This document shows positions 8,184 to 16,564 of a stretch of 64,000 nucleotides of DNA, in pieces. Below the pieces are notes generated by a model. That model saw only the letters and a list, made by a program, of their open reading frames with translations, had not been told where the DNA came from and searched no databases. The DNA comes from Flavobacterium sp. SUN052. Lineage in GTDB: Bacteria > Bacteroidota > Bacteroidia > Flavobacteriales > Flavobacteriaceae. Numbering within the stretch: position 1 is the stretch's first letter; each line of letters starts with the position of its first letter. The stretch is taken from the NCBI RefSeq assembly GCF_028867935.1, contig NZ_JAPQNS010000006.1, forward strand, positions 363,224 through 427,223. Reading direction: 5' to 3'. The translations under genes and the position numbers were made by a program.

Positions 8184-9375
8184 AAATGATTGGGTGACGT
8201 TTAAATTCTTTTTTACGATCGAAAAGATACCGGTAGGTGATGTGGCGTTTAACCACCACGGCGCCGAGCATTTTGGCGAACCGAATCATCTTGACATTGA
8301 AATCGCCGATCCAGTTTAGCTCCAGATCCTTGTAGGGATGGCTAGACGCCCAGCCCACCCGAGTCGGATACGATAGCGCAATGGCCGACTCTACACCTCG
8401 TCCCTGAAAATCGGGCACTACGCCAAAAATCACACCGAAAGCTTTGCGGGTTGTTTTAAACGTTTTGTAATACAGGAACTTGAGTTTGCCCAGCAAATCC
8501 ATCTTACCGTTCACATACTTGAAATATTGATTCAGCTCGGGGAGCATGATGAAAAAGGCAATAGGCTGCTTCTCGGGGCCGTGGTAGCTGAACCAAACCA
8601 GTTCCTCATCCATAACCGGTTTCATCTGCTTCATAAGTTTCAACGCTTTCTCTTGGCTCATGTCGGGCGTCCCGAGAATCTTGGTCCAGGCCTTATTATA
8701 TATTTCAGCAAAGTCGCCCGCAAACTTCGAGAGTTCGTTTTTGCGAATATGTTCGAACGAAAAAGCGGGATCTTTCAGAATACGGTCTGAGCGTTCAAGA
8801 ACGGTTGGATGCATACCCGCCAATACGCGATCCTTTTCAATCGGTACCATAAACGTATGCTGCTGGAAATAATCCTGAAAGCCGTAATTGTCGAAAAACA
8901 GTACGTAATACGGTTTGGTATACGGCATTCCGTAGTTGGGCTCATGATTGAAACCTTCCACCAGTAATCCCCACCAACGGTCACGGTCGCCGAAATTAAT
9001 CGGGCCATCCATAGCTTCCATACCTCGTTCGAGAAGCCAGTTTTTACAGGCATCAAAAAGCGTGTTGGCGGCTTTCTGGTTGTATACGCACTCAAAAAAG
9101 CCCATTCCCCCCGTTGGTTGCTCGTTACGGGTCATGGTGGTTTTCTGATTAATAAAAGCCGCAACCCGCCCTATCGTCTGGTTCTGATCGTCGAGCAGTA
9201 GCCACCGGATACATTCGCCATGCTCAAACAGCTTATTTTTTTTAGGATCAAAGACGCTTTCGAGGTCGGCATCTAAGGGGCGAATCCAGTTTGGTTCGTC
9301 CTGATACAGTCGAACAGCAAACTGGATGAACTCTTGTTGGTAAGCGGAATTGGTGCCGACTTCGACGAGATGCAT
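8182..9375 (-). CDS. GNAT-like conserved protein, about 400 aa
   Basis: 397 residues from ATG 9375 (MHLVEVGTNSAYQQEF); a longer in-frame extension upstream runs through the promoter and is rejected. The central part has MGFFECVYNQ and GPINFGDRDRWWGLLV, and near the C-terminus GVVPDFQGRGVESAIA, which matches the acetyl-CoA pyrophosphate loop (Q-x-x-G-x-G/A) of GNAT acetyltransferases. Bacteroidota carry such long proteins of unknown substrate. No signal peptide; cytoplasmic. Downstream of a TATCTTTG element and divergent from cysS. I cannot name the substrate. Confidence 0.75.
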   Translation of the reverse strand: MHLVEVGTNSAYQQEFIQFAVRLYQDEPNWIRPLDADLESVFDPKKNKLFEHGECIRWLLLDDQNQTIGRVAAFINQKTTMTRNEQPTGGMGFFECVYNQKAANTLFDACKNWLLERGMEAMDGPINFGDRDRWWGLLVEGFNHEPNYGMPYTKPYYVLFFDNYGFQDYFQQHTFMVPIEKDRVLAGMHPTVLERSDRILKDPAFSFEHIRKNELSKFAGDFAEIYNKAWTKILGTPDMSQEKALKLMKQMKPVMDEELVWFSYHGPEKQPIAFFIMLPELNQYFKYVNGKMDLLGKLKFLYYKTFKTTRKAFGVIFGVVPDFQGRGVESAIALSYPTRVGWASSHPYKDLELNWIGDFNVKMIRFAKMLGAVVVKRHITYRYLFDRKKEFKRHPII

Positions 9376-9405
9376 TCTGAACGATAAAGTAAAATAGAGA
9401 TCAGG

Positions 9406-9413
9406 CAAAGATA
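9406..9413 (-). promoter_or_regulatory. -7 element for the GNAT-like gene
   Basis: TATCTTTG on the minus strand about 30 bases before ATG 9375. It supports that start over the longer reading frame. Confidence 0.55.
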
Positions 9414-9455
9414 GTGAGTTAGCATTGGTGCCACACCTTTTTACTATCAATCCTG

Positions 9456-9463
9456 TACCTTTG
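9456..9463 (+). promoter_or_regulatory. -7 element for cysS
   Basis: TACCTTTG on the plus strand, 34 bases before the cysS ATG. It is divergent from, and overlaps the leader region of, the GNAT-like gene. Confidence 0.55.
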
Positions 9464-9497
9464 CCGTTACGATTCAACCCACTGAAAATTCCCCTGA

Positions 9498-10985
9498 ATG
9501 CAACCCCTCAGACTTTATAACACGCTCTCCCGCCAAAAAGAAACGTTTGAACCCATCAGTGCGCCTTATGTGGGCATGTATGTCTGTGGCCCAACCGTTT
9601 ACAATTATGTTCACCTGGGCAACGTACGCACGTTTCTGACCTTCGATACGCTGTTCCGTTACCTGACGCACATTGGCTATAAAGTTCGGTATGTGCGTAA
9701 CATTACCGACGTGGGCCACCTTGTGGGCGATGGTGATGAAGGTGAAGATAAAATTGGGCGCATGGCCAAGCTCGAAAAGCTGGAACCGATGGAAATTGTG
9801 CAGCGCTACACCAACGATTTTCATAATGTTCTGACAACGTTCAATCTGCTGCCGCCAAGCATCGAGCCTACCGCAACGGGCCATATGGTAGAGCAAATTG
9901 AGGCTGTTAAAGTATTAATTGACAAAGGGCTGGCCTACGAATCGAATGGGTCGGTGTATTTTGATATTCTAAAATACAACGAACAGGGCGGTAACTACGG
10001 CAAACTGTCGGGTCGGATTATTGAAGATCTGCTCAACGAAACCCGCGATCTCGATGGACAGTCAGAGAAGCGCAATCCGCTGGACTTTGCCATCTGGAAA
10101 AACGCTTCTCCCGAACATATTATGCGCTGGCCATCGCCCTGGGGCGATGGATTTCCGGGCTGGCATTTGGAGTGTAGTTGCATGAGTACTAAATATTTGG
10201 GTGCTCAATTTGACATTCATGGCGGAGGCATGGACCTCAAATTTCCACACCATGAATGCGAGATCGCCCAAGGTAACGGCCTCACCGACAAAGACCCGGT
10301 TCGCTACTGGATGCACTCAAATATGCTGACCGTAAACGGCCAGAAAATGAGTAAGTCGCTGGGAAATTCCTTTCTGCCTGCTGAGTTATTCGCAGGAAGT
10401 CACCCACTGTTAGAACAGGCTTATTCGCCAATGACAGTGCGGTTTTTCATGTTGCAATCGCATTACCGAAGCACGCTCGACTTCTCGAATGACGCCTTGA
10501 AAGCGGCCCAGAAGGGTTACCGTCGGCTTGTGAATGGATTGCGCATCGTAAAAACGCTTACCTACGCTGCCGATGAAACCATAGCGCCTGATCCTAAAAA
10601 ACAAGCTGATATACAGGCTGCTTTGAAGGGGTTTCACGATGCCCTGAACGACGATTTAAACACCGCTGTGGCTATTGCACATCTGTTTACGTTGCTTAAG
10701 TACGTGAACATGATTTACATGAACCAGCTACAGCCAACTGCCTTAGGCCAGGACGTTTTCGAGTCGATGAAAGCTTCGTTTGTCGACTTTACAGAAAACG
10801 TATTGGGCCTGCTCGAAGAAACCGGTGAAGGCCACGGTGTGGTGGAGGGAATGTTAACCCTTTACCGGGAATACAAAGAGCAGAAGTTGTATGATAAAGT
10901 CGATCAGGTTAGAACCTATTTCAAACAGCAGGGGCTTGTTATAAAAGATATGAAGCACCGCATTGACTGGGCGTATGAGGAGTGA
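9498..10985 (+). CDS. cysS: Cysteinyl-tRNA synthetase
   Basis: 495 residues, a full-length class I aminoacyl-tRNA synthetase that charges tRNA-Cys with cysteine. The zinc-ligand Cys30 sits in [15 protein letters not shown], with the HIGH-type motif HLGN at 39-42. Further zinc ligands lie in [14 protein letters not shown] and [10 protein letters not shown], and the KMSKS loop ([12 protein letters not shown]) is near residue 282. Start ATG 9498 lies 34 nt after a TACCTTTG element. It is followed after 32 bases by an M28 peptidase gene on the same strand. All diagnostic motifs are intact. Confidence 0.98.
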   Translation: MQPLRLYNTLSRQKETFEPISAPYVGMYVCGPTVYNYVHLGNVRTFLTFDTLFRYLTHIGYKVRYVRNITDVGHLVGDGDEGEDKIGRMAKLEKLEPMEIVQRYTNDFHNVLTTFNLLPPSIEPTATGHMVEQIEAVKVLIDKGLAYESNGSVYFDILKYNEQGGNYGKLSGRIIEDLLNETRDLDGQSEKRNPLDFAIWKNASPEHIMRWPSPWGDGFPGWHLECSCMSTKYLGAQFDIHGGGMDLKFPHHECEIAQGNGLTDKDPVRYWMHSNMLTVNGQKMSKSLGNSFLPAELFAGSHPLLEQAYSPMTVRFFMLQSHYRSTLDFSNDALKAAQKGYRRLVNGLRIVKTLTYAADETIAPDPKKQADIQAALKGFHDALNDDLNTAVAIAHLFTLLKYVNMIYMNQLQPTALGQDVFESMKASFVDFTENVLGLLEETGEGHGVVEGMLTLYREYKEQKLYDKVDQVRTYFKQQGLVIKDMKHRIDWAYEE

Positions 10986-11017
10986 TGAATTTTCGTTGAT
11001 TTAAGAAAATACAATTC

Positions 11018-12037
11018 ATGAGCAAGACATTATTGATTACTATAGCTTTATTAACCGCCTTCGCGTCGTGCAAAACCGACAAAAAAACGGAGTCGCAAAC
11101 GAGCACAACCGAACAGCCTGCACAAAGCACCTCGGCTCCGGCATTTGATGCCGATTCTGCTTACCAATATATAGCCCGTCAGGTTGCCTTCGGACCACGG
11201 GTACCCAATACAGCTGCTCACGTTAAAGGGGGTGACTACCTGGTGGCTAAATTGAAAGAATTTGGCTTTGCTGTAATTGAGCAAAAGTTCGACGCCAAAA
11301 CATGGGATGGAAAAATCCTGAAAGCTCGCAATATCATCGGTAGTATCAATCCACAAGCCAGCAAGCGGATCGTGCTGACTTCGCACTGGGATTCGCGCCC
11401 CCGTTCTGATCAGGATACTACCGTTGCCGACCGGGCCGATGCTGTTCTGGCTGCCAATGATGGTGCTTCAGGCGTCGGTGTACTCCTCGAGCTGGCTCGC
11501 TCCATTCAGCAAGCCAAACAGAAGCCAGGTGTCGGTGTAGACCTTGTTTTCTTCGATGCGGAAGACTGGGGCGATGGCGAGAAGGCCGTGGGCGACAAAG
11601 AGCCGGGTAACGAGTTCGATTATATTGGCTTTTGCCTTGGTTCGCGATACTGGGCCAAAAACCCGCACATACCGGGTTACAAAGCCTATTATGGCATTCT
11701 GCTCGACATGGTTGGCGCTAAAGGGGCCACTTTTGCCAAAGAAGGCTACTCCATGCAGTTTGCCCCCAGCATAATGAATCAAGTTTGGCAAACAGCCAGC
11801 CAACTGGGTTACAGCCAGTATTTTGTTGATACGGCTGGCGGCTCCATCACCGACGACCATATTGCTCCTAATATCATCGCTAAAATTCCGATGATCGACA
11901 TTATTCATACCAACTTGCAAACAGGTGGTTTTTTCCATGCATGGCACACCAACGAAGACACCATGGAGAACATCGATCGTGGAACGCTGAAAGCGGTTGG
12001 GCAGACCTTGTTACAAACTTTGTATAACGAACAATGA
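11018..12037 (+). CDS. M28-family peptidase / glutaminyl-cyclase-like lipoprotein
   Basis: 339 residues with a lipoprotein signal (LLTAFASC, lipid on Cys19), then a Lys/Thr/Ser-rich linker. The catalytic domain has the zinc-site pattern of the M28 aminopeptidase and glutaminyl-peptide cyclotransferase group: TSHWDSRP, AANDGASGVG, FFDAEDWGDG, DMVGAKGATF and TDDHIAP. The HWDSR and DAEDWG wording is closest to bacterial glutaminyl-cyclase-like members, which cyclise N-terminal glutamine on exported proteins, but plain aminopeptidase activity is also possible. Anchored to the periplasmic side or cell surface. Overlaps the next gene by four bases. Confidence 0.85.
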   Translation: MSKTLLITIALLTAFASCKTDKKTESQTSTTEQPAQSTSAPAFDADSAYQYIARQVAFGPRVPNTAAHVKGGDYLVAKLKEFGFAVIEQKFDAKTWDGKILKARNIIGSINPQASKRIVLTSHWDSRPRSDQDTTVADRADAVLAANDGASGVGVLLELARSIQQAKQKPGVGVDLVFFDAEDWGDGEKAVGDKEPGNEFDYIGFCLGSRYWAKNPHIPGYKAYYGILLDMVGAKGATFAKEGYSMQFAPSIMNQVWQTASQLGYSQYFVDTAGGSITDDHIAPNIIAKIPMIDIIHTNLQTGGFFHAWHTNEDTMENIDRGTLKAVGQTLLQTLYNEQ

Positions 12038-12441
12038 GCAATGAACAGGTTATAACTGGAAAAAGTGGACTTGTTCTGTTGCTGTTGATTGTATCACTCG
12101 CAGGCTGTTATTCTACGCCTGATCAATTTGCGAAACTAGACGTTGCAAAATGGCGGTCTGACCGGGGTGGCTGTAATGGTGTGCGTGCTACGTTGTTAAA
12201 CGATCTCGACGCATCTCGCCAGGAGTTTAAAGGAGTTCACGTCAATGATTTGGGGGGGATTCTGGGCCGCCCTGATGTAAACATGATTGCGGACCGAAAC
12301 CAGAAATTCTATATTTATTTCCTAGAGAAGGGTATCCATTGCGACGACCCGAAAAAGAAGTCTCAGGCTCGTTCGGTGGCGTTTCGAATTGGAGCAATTG
12401 GGCTAGTAACTGAGATTACGTACCAGAACGGAACGCCGTAG
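12034..12441 (+). CDS. Small lipoprotein, SmpA/OmlA-like fold possible
   Basis: 135 residues with a lipobox (LLLLIVSLAGC). The start ATG overlaps the stop of the M28 peptidase gene (ATGA), so translation is probably coupled. The mature part has DLGGILGRPDVNMIADRNQKFYIYFLE, similar in style to the small SmpA/BamE-like lipoproteins in which a G-x-P-D turn precedes a beta-strand. The family assignment is only a resemblance. Two cysteines besides the lipid Cys (Cys46 and Cys105 region) could form a disulfide. Function unknown. Confidence 0.7.
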   Translation: MSNEQVITGKSGLVLLLLIVSLAGCYSTPDQFAKLDVAKWRSDRGGCNGVRATLLNDLDASRQEFKGVHVNDLGGILGRPDVNMIADRNQKFYIYFLEKGIHCDDPKKKSQARSVAFRIGAIGLVTEITYQNGTP

Positions 12442-12457
12442 GGTAATATAACCGTAT

Positions 12458-12521
12458 AAGAGCGATAAACGCCTGAACAAAAATTCTGTAGAAGGCTCTT
12501 TTTCAGGCGTTTATCGCTTGC
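12458..12521. terminator. 17-bp palindrome between convergent genes
   Basis: Arms 12461-12477 (AGCGATAAACGCCTGAA) and 12502-12518 are perfect complements around a 24-nt loop. It lies between the lipoprotein gene and nadD and probably terminates both. Confidence 0.75.
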
Positions 12522-12528
12522 GACTCAA

Positions 12529-13116
12529 CTATAAATAAAACTTCTTCCTGACAATCATTTCCTCGACTACTTCGGGTACAATGTACCGAATGGATCGGTT
12601 GGCACGAATGTTTTCCCGAATAAACGTAGCTGAAATATCCAGGAGTGGAGCATGCACCAACCGAACATTAGGATGCTCCTGAAAGGGGCTGGCAGGTGCT
12701 GGTCCATCGTTACGGCTGGGGCGAGGATACACATACAACCCAAAGCCATCCAGGATTTCGTTGTATGCTTTCCAATTGGCAAACTGATCCAGGTTATCTT
12801 CACCCATAATAAGGGTAAAGGTATGTTGAGGATACTTTTCCTGTAATTTTCGGAGTGTGTCGATGGTGTAGCTGGGCCGGGGCATCGAGAACTCAATGTC
12901 GGTGGCTTTCAGGCGGCTGTTGTCGGCAATGGCCTTTTTCACCATATCGAAGCGGTCGAACTCATGAAGCAGACTCTTGACCTTTTTAAAGGGATTTTGG
13001 GGGGATACGACAAACCATACCTGTTCAAGATCAGTATTAGTTGCCATTGTGTTGGCAACAATCAAATGACCGACATGAACGGGGTTAAAAGAGCCAAAAA
13101 ACAAACCGATTTTCAT
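12529..13116 (-). CDS. nadD: Nicotinate-nucleotide adenylyltransferase
   Basis: 195 residues. NadD adenylates nicotinate mononucleotide in the last-but-one step of NAD synthesis. The nucleotidyltransferase signature GSFNPVHVGH is at residues 8-17; SPQNPFKK is the substrate loop and LDISATFIREN carries the C-terminal S-x-T-x-I-R motif. Start ATG 13116 is three bases after the stop of the toxin gene, and the whole block gmk-antitoxin-toxin-nadD looks like one transcript. gmk and nadD are often neighbours in Bacteroidota. Confidence 0.96.
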   Translation of the reverse strand: MKIGLFFGSFNPVHVGHLIVANTMATNTDLEQVWFVVSPQNPFKKVKSLLHEFDRFDMVKKAIADNSRLKATDIEFSMPRPSYTIDTLRKLQEKYPQHTFTLIMGEDNLDQFANWKAYNEILDGFGLYVYPRPSRNDGPAPASPFQEHPNVRLVHAPLLDISATFIRENIRANRSIRYIVPEVVEEMIVRKKFYL

Positions 13117-13119
13117 TGA

Positions 13120-13410
13120 TCAATTAAGCTGATCTCCACGCCGAGAGTCCAGAATATTAAGTATGCAAACTTGTTGGCCAATAACAGCGTAATAGATCAT
13201 ATTGTAGGATTCAACTGGCAGCTTGCGAACACTTGGTAGCGCCGTCAAACGTCTGCCGATAAACGGTGAATGTTCCAGAATTCTGAGCTTGTTACTGATA
13301 ATGTCTGTAAATCGATCCGCTACTGCGAAGCCAAATTCATCGAGCAGATAGATAGTTATAGAGCGATAATTTTCCTTTGCGTCGTCGCCCCAAACTATCG
13401 CGTAATCCAT
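13120..13410 (-). CDS. RelE/ParE-family toxin
   Basis: 96 residues. MDYAIVWGDDAKENYRSITIYLLDEFG ... SNKLRILEHSPFIGRR ... VRKLPVESYNMIYYAVIGQQVCILNILDSRRGDQ follows the ParE/RelE fold: N-terminal strand and helices, then the R-K-L-x ... Y-x-I-Y-Y and I-L-x-I-x-D-x-R-R core. ParE members poison gyrase and RelE members cut mRNA; which applies is not clear. The ORF overlaps the partner antitoxin by 16 bases, usual for such pairs. It looks intact. Confidence 0.82.
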   Translation of the reverse strand: MDYAIVWGDDAKENYRSITIYLLDEFGFAVADRFTDIISNKLRILEHSPFIGRRLTALPSVRKLPVESYNMIYYAVIGQQVCILNILDSRRGDQLN

Positions 13411-13634
13411 AGTTTCGACTCTTTAACTACTTGATCGTGAGGAATCACTCGGCCAGCCTCAACGGAGACTAACGCATGCTGGAGCTGCTCTAAAAGAGCT
13501 GGACTTTCAGGTTGAGGATCAGTACGATGATTAATGAACTCCGTAACCGTCAGTAATAAATCCTGCAAATCCTCTTCTTTTTCAACCCGTTCAATTTGCT
13601 TGAACAAAATCGACTTTATATCAGTGGAAGACAT
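13395..13634 (-). CDS. Antitoxin partner of the RelE/ParE toxin
   Basis: 79 residues from ATG 13634 (MSSTDIKSILFKQIERVEKEEDL). The C-terminal part VEAGRVIPHDQVVKESKLWI is the toxin-wrapping tail common in Bacteroidota RelE/ParE antitoxins, which end x-H-x-x-V-x-x-x-x-x-W. The N-terminal half is helical and acidic. An in-frame upstream start at 13661 is possible but adds only nine residues next to the gmk stop. Identified by pairing and the tail motif. Confidence 0.75.
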   Translation of the reverse strand: MSSTDIKSILFKQIERVEKEEDLQDLLLTVTEFINHRTDPQPESPALLEQLQHALVSVEAGRVIPHDQVVKESKLWITR

Positions 13635-13662
13635 GACTGTGCTTGTTATAATCTCTTGCAAG

Positions 13663-14262
13663 TTACAAAATTGTGCCCTTGGCCGGTGTCTTGCCTTCTT
13701 TCACAAAATCATCGACTAATTGTTGAGCTTTCCGGTAGGATGTTTCCAGATCATCGTTGACTAGAATGACATCAAATCGATTTTGAAAACTCATTTCAAA
13801 GTGGACTTTGAACAATCGTTTCGACAGACTGTCTTCGGTTTCAGTGCCCCGGCCAATTAGGCGTTGGCGGAGAGTTTTTTCGTCAGGAACGCGCACGAAA
13901 ACGGCTAATGCCTTATCACCGTAATATTCTTTGAGTTTTAGACCGCCCTGAACATCGACATCAAACAAAACGTGTTTGCCATTTTCCCAGAGCCGCTCAA
14001 TTTCGGATTTAAGTGTACCGTAAAAAGCGCCCACATATACCTCTTCCCATTCTACGAACTCATTGTTGTCGATTCTTTGCTTGAATTCGTCGGGGGTCAG
14101 AAAGTAGTAGTCCTTCCCGTTTTGCTCAGCGCGCCCTCGCCGGTCACGGGTGCAGGCCGAAATAGAAAAGCCGAGATTTGCGTTCTCGGCTAAAAGATGT
14201 CTGACGATGGTCGTCTTGCCCGACCCGGAAGGGGCAGAAAAAATGATAAGCTTGCCGTCCAA
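13663..14262 (-). CDS. gmk: Guanylate kinase
   Basis: 199 residues. Gmk phosphorylates GMP to GDP with ATP. The P-loop APSGSGKTT is at residues 10-18; GMP-binding residues lie in [19 protein letters not shown] (canonical S-x-T-R-x-x-R-x-x-E-x-x-G-x-D-Y-x-F; here the segment reads [12 protein letters not shown]) and DVDVQGG is the Walker-B/GMP region. First gene of the run gmk-TA-nadD on the minus strand; the antitoxin start follows the gmk stop within about 30 bases. Confidence 0.97.
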   Translation of the reverse strand: MDGKLIIFSAPSGSGKTTIVRHLLAENANLGFSISACTRDRRGRAEQNGKDYYFLTPDEFKQRIDNNEFVEWEEVYVGAFYGTLKSEIERLWENGKHVLFDVDVQGGLKLKEYYGDKALAVFVRVPDEKTLRQRLIGRGTETEDSLSKRLFKVHFEMSFQNRFDVILVNDDLETSYRKAQQLVDDFVKEGKTPAKGTIL

Positions 14263-14280
14263 AAGTTAATAAGTATATAA

Positions 14281-14335
14281 ATCAAAAAGCGAAGAAACGA
14301 GTGGTAACTGCCAACCCGTTTCTTCGCTTTTTGAT
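14281..14335 (-). terminator. 19-bp hairpin terminator of the sigma/anti-sigma unit
   Basis: Arms 14281-14299 and 14317-14335 pair perfectly (ATCAAAAAGCGAAGAAACG), directly after the stop of the anti-sigma gene on the minus strand. The outer arm ends in a T-run. Confidence 0.8.
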
Positions 14336-14614
14336 CTAGCTAAACTGTAGAATTCTTGTTTTGATGCTGGCTACCAATTGTTCCGGGCAACATTTTTTCT
14401 CCATTTTCCCACTTAGTAGTTCTTTAATTTCCTTCTCTAAATGGTACATTTTGATACAAGGCTGGCAAGTATGCAAATTGTTCCGGAGTTTCTCTATCTG
14501 CTGTTCAGTAGCTTCTCCGTCCACAATTAATTGGATCATCTTCAGGCAATCTGCCTGGTGGTCACAGTGCTCTTTCATACTGCCCGGAGCTGACGATGGC
14601 AACGACGTTTGCAT
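14336..14614 (-). CDS. Zinc-finger-like anti-sigma factor
   Basis: 92 residues (an inner ATG at 14578, MKEHCDHQADC, is equally likely and gives 80). The layout CLKMIQLIVDGEATEQQIEKL ... LHTCQPCIKMYHLEKEIKELL ... CCPEQLVASIKTRI matches small ZAS-type anti-sigma factors of the RsrA group. They hold an ECF sigma factor through a zinc site H-x3-C-x2-C. Here the position of the His is Asn (N-N-L-H-T-C-Q-P-C) and a His lies two residues before the first Cys. It follows the sigma factor gene by 80 bases, which supports the pairing. Cytoplasmic. Confidence 0.8.
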   Translation of the reverse strand: MQTSLPSSAPGSMKEHCDHQADCLKMIQLIVDGEATEQQIEKLRNNLHTCQPCIKMYHLEKEIKELLSGKMEKKCCPEQLVASIKTRILQFS

Positions 14615-14694
14615 TGGAAAAATTTAATTTATTCCAAAAATAATATTACGTTAAGTTGAAGGGAGAACCAATTTCTGGTTCAGAAAAGTTCGGG

Positions 14695-15405
14695 CTACTC
14701 TTCACTTTCTTCTTTATATCCCATAGAGGCTGCATAGTCACGCAGTTTCTCTTTCAGCAAGTTACGAGCACGGTGTAAGCGCGACCGAACAGTACCTATT
14801 GGAATATCGAGAATCTTCGCCATCTCTTCGTACGTAAACCCTTCAATATCGCAAAGGATAATAACTGTCCGAAAGTCAACCGGCAACGAATTAAGTGCCG
14901 TGGCTACCTCATCTCCAATCAAGTCAGAAACCGATTCGGCCCGAAGGTCAACCGTATGCTCTGTCTCGGCATCTTCCGAATTATAGGTCGTTTCAACGTC
15001 CTGATAATCGACCTTAGCCGGTTCTTTGCTTTTCTTCCGATAATCGTTAATGAAGCTGTTCTTCAAGATGCGGAACAACCATGCTTTGGCGTTGGTTCCT
15101 TGCTCAAAGGACGAAATGAAGCGAAATGCCTTCAAATACGTATCCTGGACGAGATCGTTGGCATCATCCTCGTCCATTGTTAGCCGAAAGGCAAAGTTGT
15201 ACATTGAGTCTATGTGGGGCATAAACTCCTTGTTGAAAACCTGATATTTCTGCTCGTCGGTGTATCGGCGTACGGGAGCTTCAGCCGTGGTTTGATCGGC
15301 AGAAACTTCCTCTGGCAGTATTTGCTCTGGTTCGGTCGGCCCGTCTTTACGGTTCCGGTCGTCGCGAGTCGGCGTATCTGACATAACTTCGTGTATGGTC
15401 GCCAT
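14695..15405 (-). CDS. ECF-type RNA polymerase sigma factor
   Basis: 236 residues. An acidic N-terminal extension of about 60 residues precedes region 2 (MYNFAFRLTMDEDDANDLVQDTYLKAFRFISSFEQGTNAKAWLFRILKNSFINDYRKKS written here as a description of order: DDANDLVQDTYLKAF is the region 2.2 core). A variable acidic linker and region 4 follow, with ALNSLPVDFRTVIILCDIEGF and the helix-turn-helix IPIGTVRSRLHRARNLL. An alternative start is ATG 15384. It is probably held by the zinc-finger protein encoded next. No self-regulatory promoter was identified. Confidence 0.93.
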   Translation of the reverse strand: MATIHEVMSDTPTRDDRNRKDGPTEPEQILPEEVSADQTTAEAPVRRYTDEQKYQVFNKEFMPHIDSMYNFAFRLTMDEDDANDLVQDTYLKAFRFISSFEQGTNAKAWLFRILKNSFINDYRKKSKEPAKVDYQDVETTYNSEDAETEHTVDLRAESVSDLIGDEVATALNSLPVDFRTVIILCDIEGFTYEEMAKILDIPIGTVRSRLHRARNLLKEKLRDYAASMGYKEESEE

Positions 15406-15748
15406 AAAATTACAAGATTTTGTCGTTCACTGTCAGTGCCTCTCCGATAAACTACGTACCGCTTGTCACAAGTGGCTCCTAGTTATGGATCAGTTGCCTG
15501 ATTATAAATCAGTTAAAACATCAAACATAATTCTTTAACTGAGCCAGAAAGAATAAGTAGTTGATAGGTCATTGACAGCAAAAATTAGTCCTTTGTTTAA
15601 AACAGGGGTCAGAAGGAGAGAAATCTGTCAATTCGTCAGAGTTTTAAAGGCAACAGTTAGTTACTAAAAGCGACTGTGATGAGAAACTTCCAGGCAATTA
15701 TTAACTGTTGGCTGTTTACTACCAGACTGTCGGATCGTTTCAGTAAAC
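15406..15748. other. 343-bp divergent intergenic region
   Basis: It separates the sigma factor gene (minus) from the DUF2520 gene (plus). It contains a small inverted repeat (CAACAGTTA at 15651-15659, TAACTGTTG at 15702-15710). I found no exact TAnnTTTG element and no coding sequence. It presumably holds both promoters. Confidence 0.5.
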
Positions 15749-16549
15749 ATGGAAATAACTTTTATTGGGGCTGGAAATGTGGCCTGGCATTTGGCTCCAG
15801 CCCTGGAAAACGCCGGACATCACGTAAACGAAGTTGTTAGTCGTCAGCTTAGCCATGCCCGCCAGTTGGTAAGTTTACTATACGACGCTCGTCCGCGTTC
15901 AGATTTGAATGTTGCCAATAGTTCGTCCCAATTATTTCTGCTCACCGTTCCCGATGATGCGTTACCAGACGTTTGCTCTCGTCTGGTATTACCTGAACGG
16001 GCGATTGTTGTCCATACATCGGGAAGTTACTCGTTGGAAGCCCTTGACCAGTTAATGCAACTGTACAGCGACGTTCCCGTTCAGACGGGTGTTTTCTATC
16101 CGCTTCAAACCTTTAGCCGAGATCAGAATCCACTTGATTTTGACGAGATTCCGCTTTGTATTGAAGCTAGCGACCCTGAAACAGAAGCCGCTTTAGTGGC
16201 AATGGGGCAGGAAATCAGCTCAATTGTGTACTTGGTAAGCTCAGCTGAACGGCGGGTTCTGCACCTTTCAGCAGTGTTCGCCTGTAATTTCACTAATCAC
16301 CTGCTGGCTATTGCTAATGACCTCACCGACGCGCATGACCTGGAATTTGACTTGCTCCGTCCGCTCATTCGTGAGACGTTTCGTAAAGCTCTTGCTGCCA
16401 CTAACCCAGCTGATGTGCAAACGGGACCCGCTCGTCGGGGTGATCAGAAAACGATCAGCACTCATTTAGCTATGCTCAATAAGCAACCCCGCTTGATGGA
16501 GATGTATGAGTTGCTGACAGAGAGTATTAAGGGGAAATATAAGAAGTGA
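15749..16549 (+). CDS. Rossmann-fold DUF2520 protein
   Basis: 266 residues. The N-terminal NAD(P)-binding motif FIGAGNVAWHLAPAL (G-x-G-x-x-A) is followed by a Rossmann domain to about residue 130 (HTSGSYSLEAL, YPLQTFS). A helical C-terminal DUF2520 domain follows (FACNFTNHLLAIANDL, TGPARRGDQKTI). The arrangement resembles pyrroline-carboxylate reductase and 6-phosphogluconate dehydrogenase relatives, but no substrate is known for the family. TGPxxRGD is a conserved signature in it. Single gene, convergent with the AGE epimerase gene. Confidence 0.88.
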   Translation: MEITFIGAGNVAWHLAPALENAGHHVNEVVSRQLSHARQLVSLLYDARPRSDLNVANSSSQLFLLTVPDDALPDVCSRLVLPERAIVVHTSGSYSLEALDQLMQLYSDVPVQTGVFYPLQTFSRDQNPLDFDEIPLCIEASDPETEAALVAMGQEISSIVYLVSSAERRVLHLSAVFACNFTNHLLAIANDLTDAHDLEFDLLRPLIRETFRKALAATNPADVQTGPARRGDQKTISTHLAMLNKQPRLMEMYELLTESIKGKYKK

Positions 16550-16564
16550 CGATTTTCTAAAACG

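Noticed and set aside
9376..9477. Extended N-terminus for the GNAT-like protein
   Set aside because: It would cross a clear -7 promoter element at 9406-9413.
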